From a virus: 64,000 nucleotides of DNA. How positions within the stretch are numbered: position 1 is the stretch's first letter; the number at the start of each line of letters is the position of its first letter. The notes beneath the pieces are model-generated. The model did no database searches, was not told the origin of the DNA, and was given only the letters and a program-made list of their open reading frames with translations. The stretch lies in IMG/VR virus record IMGVR_UViG_3300044613_002638, positions 43,448 to 107,447 of that record; one strand, written 5' to 3'. A program made the translations under genes and the position numbers. Shown here in pieces: positions 37,768 through 44,890 of the stretch.

Positions 37768-38755
37768 GCTCAGACACATAAGGCGAGTAGACATAGAATT
37801 ACATAGTTTTTGTAATAGAACTTGTGATTGGTGTCCTAACAAAACCTATTTACGAAACAAACAAGTTGTAATGGAAGATTGGTTGTTCTCTAAAATTCTT
37901 AGAGAACTAAACGAGTTTGGGTTTGGTCAGGATAGACAATTCGTCAACCGTAGAACAAGTGCTAGTACATTCAAAAATTATTATAGAGATTTTACAGAAA
38001 ATCAACCAGTAGTTAGCTTCTTGGGTTATATGGAGCCAATGAGCGATATTAAACTACTAAAAAAAAGAGTCAATGAAGCAAGTGAAACTTTAAATAATTT
38101 TGTTGAATTGGTATCAAACACTAGCGGCGATTATATTTCTAAAAAAAACTTAGACGGATTACTCTTGACTACTTTAAACATTATGGACTACGATTGCCAA
38201 GGCAGAGAATTTTGGGAACATAAGTTAAAAGAAGCAGGTTGTCTGATTATAGATGACGAAAATATAGGGTATAACGGAGTGATAGCTTTACATAAAACAA
38301 TTGGCAATATTAGAGTTCAACTTGATTGGCCAAAAAATTGGCTCCTGGAAAATAGAGGTGGTGCAATTTCACGCGACGAACAATCATTGGTACAAATGAA
38401 TTGGAAAAATAATGCGGTTGAAAGAAAAGTACCATGCGTAGAACCTAGTTATTTTATAAACATTACATATGATGGTAACGTAATGCCATGTTGCCATCTA
38501 AGATCTGACATTCCAATGCATAAAGATTATATTCTAGGTAATCTTAGAGATCAAACTTTGAATGAAATATTTTATGGCGAGAAAGCAGTGTCTTTTAGAG
38601 AGTCGTTGACTAAAGAAAACGGGTTTTATCCTAAACCATGTACAAACTGCCAGAAAATAAGAAACGGAGTTTGCACAGGATCGCCCAATGGCTTTGACTA
38701 TATAGGTCAAAGATACGCTAATAATGAAATAAATGAAAACATTTTTTTTACATGA
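37760..38755 (+). CDS. Radical SAM/SPASM enzyme 1
   Basis: 331 residues. The radical-SAM iron-sulfur motif CxxxCxxC is at residues 18-25 (CNRTCDWC). Auxiliary-cluster cysteines are in the C-terminal SPASM-like region: PCVEPS near 228, GNVMPCCHLRS near 245, and PCTNCQK with VCTG near 297-310. The core is split by an unusual insert around residues 45-80. A shared block MDYDCQGREFWEHKLK near 140 is mirrored in the next gene as MDYAGKGKEWWKRKVK. SPASM enzymes modify peptides or sugars by radical chemistry; the substrate here is not known. Confidence 0.85.
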   Translation: MNELRHIRRVDIELHSFCNRTCDWCPNKTYLRNKQVVMEDWLFSKILRELNEFGFGQDRQFVNRRTSASTFKNYYRDFTENQPVVSFLGYMEPMSDIKLLKKRVNEASETLNNFVELVSNTSGDYISKKNLDGLLLTTLNIMDYDCQGREFWEHKLKEAGCLIIDDENIGYNGVIALHKTIGNIRVQLDWPKNWLLENRGGAISRDEQSLVQMNWKNNAVERKVPCVEPSYFINITYDGNVMPCCHLRSDIPMHKDYILGNLRDQTLNEIFYGEKAVSFRESLTKENGFYPKPCTNCQKIRNGVCTGSPNGFDYIGQRYANNEINENIFFT

Positions 38756-39594
38756 TTAAATTAATAGAAATAGAAGTATACAATTACTGTAACAGGAAAT
38801 GTTCTTTTTGTCCTAATTCTTTACAGTCTAGTAGGCAAGATAGAAAAAATGTAAAAATTTTAGATTATTACAAATTTACTTCTTTGATAGATCAACTAAA
38901 AGAAATAAATTATTCCAACACAATCTCTTTTTCTAGATATAACGAACCCTTGGCTTTTTATGATTTAACAAAAAAATATGTTGACTATATCAAACAGAAT
39001 CTTGATTGTAAAATTGTGTCAAATACAAATGGAGATTATTTAAACATAGAAAATATTGAACTTTTTGATGAACTTACTATAATGGACTACGCAGGCAAAG
39101 GCAAGGAATGGTGGAAAAGAAAAGTAAAAAACTTGAATTTAAATTTTGTTGACAGCAAAAGCAGTGCTGAATTTTTATATTTTGAAACAATTAGCAAAAA
39201 AAATATTTTGATTTTCTTAAATTTTAAAAATAATGCCACTATAGAAGATAGAGGCGGAGTAATAAAATTAAATTCTCTCAAATATAAAAATAACGGCGAT
39301 CTTAGAACTAGACCTTGTTTTGAACCAAAAAAATTTTTAGGTATAGACTATGACGGATCGGTTATGATTTGTTGTAATATGAATAGCGAATTTCATAATG
39401 ATTATTCTATTGGAAATATATATAACATTACGCTAAATGAAATCTTAAACAGCGACAAAAGAAAACATTTTATAGATATTATGTCTAATGAAAATTATCA
39501 TAATTATTTGAATCCATGTAAAAATTGTCAAAAAGATCCAGGCAGATATACTAGAGATACCCCAGGGATTTTTTATCAAGGCGAAAGAAAATGA
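38752..39594 (+). CDS. Radical SAM/SPASM enzyme 2
   Basis: 280 residues. CxxxCxxC is at 13-20 (CNRKCSFC). The C-terminus has RPCFEPKKFLGIDYDG, VMICCNMNS and PCKNCQK, parallel to enzyme 1, plus EDRGGVI matching ENRGGAI there. So it is a diverged tandem paralogue. It is more A+T-rich than the virion genes. ATG 38752 overlaps the previous stop by four bases. Two SPASM enzymes side by side suggest either a heterodimer or two successive steps. Confidence 0.85.
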   Translation: MIKLIEIEVYNYCNRKCSFCPNSLQSSRQDRKNVKILDYYKFTSLIDQLKEINYSNTISFSRYNEPLAFYDLTKKYVDYIKQNLDCKIVSNTNGDYLNIENIELFDELTIMDYAGKGKEWWKRKVKNLNLNFVDSKSSAEFLYFETISKKNILIFLNFKNNATIEDRGGVIKLNSLKYKNNGDLRTRPCFEPKKFLGIDYDGSVMICCNMNSEFHNDYSIGNIYNITLNEILNSDKRKHFIDIMSNENYHNYLNPCKNCQKDPGRYTRDTPGIFYQGERK

Positions 39595-40244
39595 AACAAA
39601 TTGGAGTGTTTATTCCAGGTAGGTTAAGCAGCGAACGTTTACCTAATAAATTAATTTTACCGCTAGACAACACAAATTTATGGGAAATAGCCTGTGACAA
39701 GCTTAACAATCTTCCAACTCAATATAATAAATATGTTTTATGTTATGAAACAGAATTAATTAATATAGCGAAAAATTTTAAAAACATCAAGATTATAAAA
39801 AGAAGTAAGAAGACTGCCGAAGTTGATGGTCCGTTGACCTATATTTTTAAAGATTTAAAAACTACACAAGATTCACATTTAATGTTTCTAAACCCATGTT
39901 TGAGCCTACTTAAATTAGAAACCATACACCATGCTTTAGATGATTTTCGTGAATCACAATTTGATTATGCAACAAGTGTTAAAACTTATAAAAATTGGTT
40001 GTGGAATGTAAACAAAAAAATATTAACTGACATAGATTATAAAACGTTAAACACAAAATTAATAGGCGATTATTACCAAGCAGCTCATTGTTTTCATATC
40101 TTTAATAAAACTAAATTTTTTAAAACTGGAAAAATGCTGAGAAAAAATTTGCAACTCATTGAAGTGCAAGATAGTGAAACAATAGACGTAGACACAAATG
40201 AAGATTACCTCTACGTAAAATGGAGATTTACCAATGGGAAATAA
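39591..40244 (+). CDS. CMP-nonulosonate cytidylyltransferase-like (NeuA-like)
   Basis: 217 residues. The N-terminus VFIPGRLSSERLPNKLILPL matches the nucleotide-binding loop of CMP-sialate/CMP-KDO-type cytidylyltransferases (usual form IPARxGSxRxPxKN). MFLNPCLSLLKLETI near 100 resembles the QPTSPL block, and ETIDVDTNEDYLYVKW near 195 the closing D(I/V)DT motif. These enzymes activate a nonulosonic acid with CTP. The first arm lacks one usual Arg-Gly pair, so the exact sugar is uncertain. The NeuB-type gene 1.3 kb downstream supports the role. Confidence 0.7.
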   Translation: MKQIGVFIPGRLSSERLPNKLILPLDNTNLWEIACDKLNNLPTQYNKYVLCYETELINIAKNFKNIKIIKRSKKTAEVDGPLTYIFKDLKTTQDSHLMFLNPCLSLLKLETIHHALDDFRESQFDYATSVKTYKNWLWNVNKKILTDIDYKTLNTKLIGDYYQAAHCFHIFNKTKFFKTGKMLRKNLQLIEVQDSETIDVDTNEDYLYVKWRFTNGK

Positions 40245-40932
40245 ACAAGAAATATTAGCACAGTACGAGAGTAATAGAATAGAGTTTACTAATGTAGAAC
40301 TAACAAAACCATACCCTGCAATTTTTACAGATAATAATAGTTTACCTATAAAAAACTTTGGAACGCAATTCAGTGATGTAATTGAACCTTATGCTGAAGA
40401 AATACAAAATCAACTCAATGATCCTACAAAAGTTGTAATTAGACAGTTTTATGATAATAATGTTGTAAGGGCAACACTCAAAGATAATACCATAGTTAAT
40501 CCAATAGTAAATTACTTTGAAGAACTTTTTGGACGAAAAGCCAATAAAATATTAGTAAACAGAGGATACCCGTCGAGTGTGCCAAGTTATCAATCACTCA
40601 ATGATTGTGATCAAAATAATTATTGGTTAAGTCAATATTGGCATATAGCTAACTTTCCAAATGAATCATTATCTTTAGGCATTTATCTCAACGATGTTGA
40701 CATTGATGGCGGTCAAATTGAACATATTAAAAATCCAAATTATTATTTTTACAATCGATTTGTTGAAGGTAGAAGTTTAAGTAGAATTAGTAATTTAATA
40801 TTAGACGAAGATGATATAATATCAATTGTAGGACCAAAATTTACCACCTTTGCATTTGTGGCTAATTTTATACACCGAGGAACTTTTCCTCGCAATGGGC
40901 TAAGAGATTTTATTAGAATTAGATTTGATTAA
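40234..40932 (+). CDS. PhyH/2-oxoglutarate-oxygenase-like protein, active site possibly degenerate
   Basis: 232 residues. Residues 135-165 (YWHIANFPNESLSLGIYLND then GGQIEHI) and the C-terminus FIHRGTFPRNGLRDFIRIRF resemble the double-stranded beta-helix of PhyH-type iron/2-oxoglutarate oxygenases. His137, His214 and Arg224 fit two metal ligands and the 2OG-binding Arg. The usual acidic ligand (HxD/E) is Ala here (HIA), so activity is doubtful or altered. A hydroxylase acting on a sugar or peptide is possible, as is a non-enzymatic role. It overlaps the previous gene by 11 bases and the convergent gene by four. Confidence 0.5.
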   Translation: MGNKQEILAQYESNRIEFTNVELTKPYPAIFTDNNSLPIKNFGTQFSDVIEPYAEEIQNQLNDPTKVVIRQFYDNNVVRATLKDNTIVNPIVNYFEELFGRKANKILVNRGYPSSVPSYQSLNDCDQNNYWLSQYWHIANFPNESLSLGIYLNDVDIDGGQIEHIKNPNYYFYNRFVEGRSLSRISNLILDEDDIISIVGPKFTTFAFVANFIHRGTFPRNGLRDFIRIRFD

Positions 40933-41528
40933 AAACGGTATCCAAATTCTTCTATGACATTTGAAAACGATTTTTCAATCTTACTTTTAGTTTCATTTGT
41001 GTAAAGTTCTTGATAGTTTTTTACTTGCCTATACCCACTTTTTAAAAAAATTTCAAGCAATTCGTTATTGTATGGAACAGGAATATTTTGAAAATCCTCA
41101 TGCAATGATTCGTATTTTATAATTTTATCTACTATAATGTTGTCATGTAATGTGTATCTGTGCCAATCATTGAACTTGTTCAAATCTATGCAATTTAAAA
41201 AATGTTCAAAACTATGTTTGGCTATGATAGCATTTCGAGCAATTTTGTACCAAAAGTAAAAACTAACCATGGTGTCCCAAGGATTACGTACAATAGCAAA
41301 TTTAAAGTAATTCTTCCATTCAATAGGATAATTTTCAGCTACCCAACTGGCACCTATATGGTTACCGTTTTTAATAAATGTTCCAAGTCGCGGCGTGTTA
41401 TCAAAATTTGACCCTGTACAAATATCAGTAGTGGGGTCTAAATAATTGACTAAGTACTTTTCAACACTGGATCCAGCAGTTTTTTTTGTCTTAATAAATA
41501 TGAAACTGTGTTTTCTTGAAATTATCAT
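40929..41528 (-). CDS. Sulfotransferase-family protein
   Basis: 199 residues from ATG at 41528-41526. A longer frame opens with TTG at 41579 but would overlap the divergent gene and is less likely. The N-terminal SFIFIKTKKTAGSSVEKYL matches the 5'-phosphosulfate-binding loop of PAPS-dependent sulfotransferases (usual form HxPKTGGTS), and AIVRNPWDTMVSFYFWY at about 79-95 matches the 3'-phosphate-binding motif. It would transfer sulfate to a sugar or other acceptor. It is on the opposite strand to the surrounding glycan genes, with its start ten bases from the NeuB start. Confidence 0.78.
   Translation of the reverse strand: MIISRKHSFIFIKTKKTAGSSVEKYLVNYLDPTTDICTGSNFDNTPRLGTFIKNGNHIGASWVAENYPIEWKNYFKFAIVRNPWDTMVSFYFWYKIARNAIIAKHSFEHFLNCIDLNKFNDWHRYTLHDNIIVDKIIKYESLHEDFQNIPVPYNNELLEIFLKSGYRQVKNYQELYTNETKSKIEKSFSNVIEEFGYRF
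41495..41500 (+). promoter_or_regulatory. Late promoter motif inside opposite-strand gene
   Basis: TTAATAAATATGAAACTG has the same ATAAATATGAAA core as the motifs at 21481 and 27226. It lies 38 bases before the NeuB-type ATG, inside the start of the sulfotransferase gene. Confidence 0.5.
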
Positions 41529-41538
41529 GTAATTATAT

Positions 41539-42417
41539 ATGACTAACAAAATATTTTTTATAGCTGAAATTGGGATCAATCATAATGGATCCATAAAAAC
41601 AGCACTACGACTAATTAGAGAGTGCAAAGCAGCTGGAGTTAACCTAGTTAAATTTCAAAAAAGAACACCTGCTATATGCGTACCTTTGGATCAACGAAAT
41701 CAAAAAAGACAAACTCCTTGGGGCATATTAACTTATTATGATTACAAAAACAAGATTGAATTCGAAAAAAAGCACTACGACATAATTGATCGCTACTGTA
41801 AAAAAATTGGAATTCTGTGGACCGCTAGTGTGTGGGATATACCTAGTTTTAATTTTATTCAAAATTATAATGTACCATTTGTCAAAATTCCCAGTGCCTT
41901 AATTACTAATGTTAAGTTGCTAGAAGAAGTTGCTATGTTTGCTACATGTCCAGTTATTATTTCTGTAGGAATGAGCACAATAAATGAAGTAGATAGAGCT
42001 GTTAGCATATTGTCAGACAAGTTATATGCTATTCTACATTGTAACAGTTCATACCCATCAAAATACAATGAAATAGATATACGTGTTATAGAAACTTTGA
42101 AGTTAAAATATCCAAATTTAACAATTGGTTATAGCGGACACGAAAAAGACATTTTACCAAGTATAGTTGCAGCAAGTTTTGGTGCAGAGATAATCGAAAG
42201 ACATGTAACTCTTAATAAAAATATGTGGGGTACAGATCACTCTGCTAGTCTTGACATCACAGAATTAAACTTATTATTGCAAACTTTGCAAAACATAGAA
42301 ATTATTTTAGGAAAAAAGGAACTAACTGTTTACCCAAGTGAAACAGCAGCAATGCAACGTCTAAGGATTGACAGCAACTTTTTGGTAAATACTGAGTCTG
42401 GTGCTCATGGAACTTAA
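41539..42417 (+). CDS. neuB: N-acetylneuraminate synthase family (NeuB-like) enzyme
   Basis: 292 residues forming the TIM-barrel of NeuB-type synthases, which join phosphoenolpyruvate to a six-carbon amino sugar to make a nonulosonic acid (sialic, legionaminic or pseudaminic type). Clear motifs: FIAEIGINHNGSI (8-20), LVKFQKRT, TASVWD (near 95), VKIPSALITN, VGMST, LHCNSSYPS (near 170), IGYSGHE and ERHVTLNKNMWGTDHSASL (near 220). Usual NeuB proteins have a C-terminal antifreeze-like domain to about residue 340-350; this one ends near 292 and lacks most of it. The sugar made cannot be read from sequence alone. Confidence 0.9.
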   Translation: MTNKIFFIAEIGINHNGSIKTALRLIRECKAAGVNLVKFQKRTPAICVPLDQRNQKRQTPWGILTYYDYKNKIEFEKKHYDIIDRYCKKIGILWTASVWDIPSFNFIQNYNVPFVKIPSALITNVKLLEEVAMFATCPVIISVGMSTINEVDRAVSILSDKLYAILHCNSSYPSKYNEIDIRVIETLKLKYPNLTIGYSGHEKDILPSIVAASFGAEIIERHVTLNKNMWGTDHSASLDITELNLLLQTLQNIEIILGKKELTVYPSETAAMQRLRIDSNFLVNTESGAHGT

Positions 42418-42419
42418 TA

Positions 42420-43133
42420 ATGCAAAGCATTAAAAAACTATTTAGAAATATCTATTATGAAGAAGATATTTACACCCTTGCTTCTTATACAAACGGCCAA
42501 TGGAATTACGAATTAGAAAATGTTCCTAAAACTATTAACAATGTCCGTCACGGGCAAACTGCTATAGTTATAGGTAACGGATTAGATAGATTAACATTTG
42601 ATTTAAAATACTTAAAAAAAAGCAAACTGCAAACTTACGGGTGTAATGCTCTTTATAGAGATTTTAACCCAGATTTTTTGATAGCTGTAGGCACTGAAAT
42701 GTGTAATGAAATCGCAACAAGTGGTTATTGCGATAATCATGTAGTATATGCCTATGCTAGTGAAATTGTTCGGCAACCAAAGAAATTTCACTTGATTCCA
42801 CAAAACCCAACTTGGAACGCAGGATCTTTAGCAGCCTATCTGGCTTGTTTTGATGGACACACCAAAGTCTATCTACTAGGTTTTGATGGCAACGATACTC
42901 CGGGATATAGCAATAATATTTACAATAACACCCCAGGATATTACTCAGACTTCAAAGATCAAAATGACCTGTATTGGAGTCTTACAATGACACAGGTCTT
43001 TAAAACATACCTTTTTGTTGATTTTGTGTTAGTTAATAGTACTGGCAGAGGTTATATGCCTACAGCATGGCAAAATGTACCTAATTTAAGAAGAATTAGT
43101 TATAGAGATCTAGTGCTCGAGTGCGATCTCTAA
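42420..43133 (+). CDS. GT42/Maf-like putative nonulosonate glycosyltransferase
   Basis: 237 residues. TAIVIGNGLDRLTFDLKYL (47-65), TYGCNALYRDF (72-82), NPTWNAGSLAAYLACFDG (129-146) and KVYLLGFDGND (149-159) match the layout of GT42 sialyltransferases and Maf/DUF115-type proteins, which transfer sialic-type sugars (Maf proteins act on flagellins). Placed two bases after the NeuB-type gene with a cytidylyltransferase nearby, it is a good candidate for the transferase step. Similarity is by motif pattern, and a catalytic His was not identified. The 3' end overlaps the convergent Nudix gene by 24 bases. Confidence 0.6.
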   Translation: MQSIKKLFRNIYYEEDIYTLASYTNGQWNYELENVPKTINNVRHGQTAIVIGNGLDRLTFDLKYLKKSKLQTYGCNALYRDFNPDFLIAVGTEMCNEIATSGYCDNHVVYAYASEIVRQPKKFHLIPQNPTWNAGSLAAYLACFDGHTKVYLLGFDGNDTPGYSNNIYNNTPGYYSDFKDQNDLYWSLTMTQVFKTYLFVDFVLVNSTGRGYMPTAWQNVPNLRRISYRDLVLECDL

Positions 43134-43550
43134 AGCTGATTCAAATGTTTTTATTTTGTCAATAATACAATTAAAACTAAAAGTTCTCCATACACCAGGG
43201 TGAAGTGGTTTAGGACAATCGTTGATAGTAGTCCATGCATAACCTCGATGTTCAGAGTTTAGTTGTGGTATAAATTCATCATCAACTGTTATTAAATAGG
43301 TATGATATTCAAAACTGGTGTTTTCTGCTGTAAATTTTTCTAAAGGTATTATTTTTAAAATTTCAATGTCGCCAATTTCTTCGTTGATTTCTCTTCTTAG
43401 TGCATTTATGGGAGTTTCGTTTTGCTCAACACCACCGCCAACCAAACCCCATGATCCTGAATGTTTTTTTTGATTTCTTAACAAAAACAAATATCGATGA
43501 GTTTTTTTACTATAAATTAAAGCACCACATCCTATATTACTATTGACCAT
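43110..43550 (-). CDS. Nudix hydrolase
   Basis: 146 residues with a full Nudix box at 39-61: GGVEQNETP, then REINEEIGD (G-x5-E-x7-RE-U-x-EE-x-G-U). These enzymes hydrolyse nucleoside diphosphates linked to another group, such as nucleotide sugars or damaged nucleotides. GxW before the box (SGSWGLVGGGVE) resembles the GDP-mannose/NTP-type subgroup, but the substrate is open. It starts inside the end of gp15 on the same strand (19-base overlap), so it is translationally coupled to a structural gene, and it converges on the glycan genes. Confidence 0.88.
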   Translation of the reverse strand: MVNSNIGCGALIYSKKTHRYLFLLRNQKKHSGSWGLVGGGVEQNETPINALRREINEEIGDIEILKIIPLEKFTAENTSFEYHTYLITVDDEFIPQLNSEHRGYAWTTINDCPKPLHPGVWRTFSFNCIIDKIKTFESALEIALEH

Positions 43551-44890
43551 TCGCCGCCTCGATATACACCTTCTACACTTTTAACCCATTCACTACCAGT
43601 CCATCTGTACTGTATACCAGTAAGATTATTAAGTATATATTCCATTGAAGTTTCAGTGTCGCTATCAAATACAACTTGCCACGATGATCCATTGTATTGA
43701 ATAATATCGTTAGCATTTGCCACCAGGTCCCCCCATACTACGCTACCATCTAGGTTACTGAGACTGCCAATATCGTCGGTCAATAAATATCTAGTATTTG
43801 CACTTGGTGCCAATAAGTTGCTATCAACTTTTACATTTTGAGGATTAATAATTGCATCAACTGGCATTAATGTATTTGACGGAAGTGTGTCTTCAAACGG
43901 ATCATATAGTAGAATGTATGGATCGGTGGGATGATATGCTATTGTGCCGATTAACTCTGCTCCAGTAGGCAAAGCTAATCTAATTTCTGTTGTACCTGTT
44001 ACTAGAGTTCCATAAATTTCTATTACCGATTTCCAGGTTACCGGTGGTTGCACATTTATGATATTATTGTTATCATCGACAACTTCTTGATATTTTAATA
44101 ACTGTAGTTGGTTGCCAGTGTATAATATTCCATAATCCAATGGGGTTACATATCTTCTAGATACTAAGTTAGTTAATAAAGTATTTTCATTGAGCATGCC
44201 TTGTTCGTCGTATATGCTGCCTATAAATTTTTGAATTACGCCCAAGCGTTTTACTTTAGCAGGTGCGCTTATCCAAATTGGCATTGTAAATGTTAGTGTA
44301 GCAACATCAATGGGTTCTTCTGTTCCAGCTGGTATTACTCTAGATGTCCACAACACACTTGTTAGCTGTACATAGCTCAAACTGGCCCAATCAATGTAAT
44401 TGTCAGTGCTTTGAATTTCAAATGAAGGATTAAACAATACAGCCAATTGTTCAATCAATTGCATTTTTTGTTCGGTATTACTAGTCCATATATCTAATTT
44501 GACTTCGAGATTATAAGGAACTGGCATTAATCGTTCAATGGTATAACTGTCGCCTTGTTGATTTGAATAAAGTCCTGTTTCTGGATCGTATTGCCGTTCT
44601 CGTAACTGCATTTTACTTACAAAATAAGGCTCTTGGACTCTAGTTTGATCGTAAGTAAAACCACTGATATAGGCACTCATTGCCGGTACTGCATTCATTA
44701 TATTTTCGCTGTTTTGTTTAAGTATTGTGGCTGCTTGTCTGCTAGGGTCACCATAATAAACAGGAACTCTTTGTAACGTTCTTACACCATCTCGGTCCTT
44801 GCCAAATTCTACGTCAAAGTTACTTACGATTCTTATAAATTGAATTAAGAATCTTCTTATTTGCGCATCGTAAAAGAATTGTTGAGCCAT
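43532..44890 (-). CDS. 15: Tail completion/sheath stabiliser (gp15-like)
   Basis: 452 residues. The N-terminal 260 residues match T4 gp15, which caps the tail tube and sheath: FYDAQIRRFLIQFIRIVSNF near the start, LQRVPVYYGD near 40 and MPVPYNLEVKLDIWTSN near 135. T4 gp15 is 272 residues. The extra ~180 residues include two small WxxGSxW-type motifs (IQYNGSSWQVV, YRWTGSEWVKS), similar to modules in gp14, gp18 and the fibres. It is minus-strand, with one base of overlap with gp14. Confidence 0.75.
   Translation of the reverse strand: MAQQFFYDAQIRRFLIQFIRIVSNFDVEFGKDRDGVRTLQRVPVYYGDPSRQAATILKQNSENIMNAVPAMSAYISGFTYDQTRVQEPYFVSKMQLRERQYDPETGLYSNQQGDSYTIERLMPVPYNLEVKLDIWTSNTEQKMQLIEQLAVLFNPSFEIQSTDNYIDWASLSYVQLTSVLWTSRVIPAGTEEPIDVATLTFTMPIWISAPAKVKRLGVIQKFIGSIYDEQGMLNENTLLTNLVSRRYVTPLDYGILYTGNQLQLLKYQEVVDDNNNIINVQPPVTWKSVIEIYGTLVTGTTEIRLALPTGAELIGTIAYHPTDPYILLYDPFEDTLPSNTLMPVDAIINPQNVKVDSNLLAPSANTRYLLTDDIGSLSNLDGSVVWGDLVANANDIIQYNGSSWQVVFDSDTETSMEYILNNLTGIQYRWTGSEWVKSVEGVYRGGEWSIVI

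Noticed and set aside
41529-41579. Longer sulfotransferase start at 41579
   Set aside because: It uses TTG, overlaps the NeuB gene, and adds residues absent from the family; ATG at 41528 is preferred.
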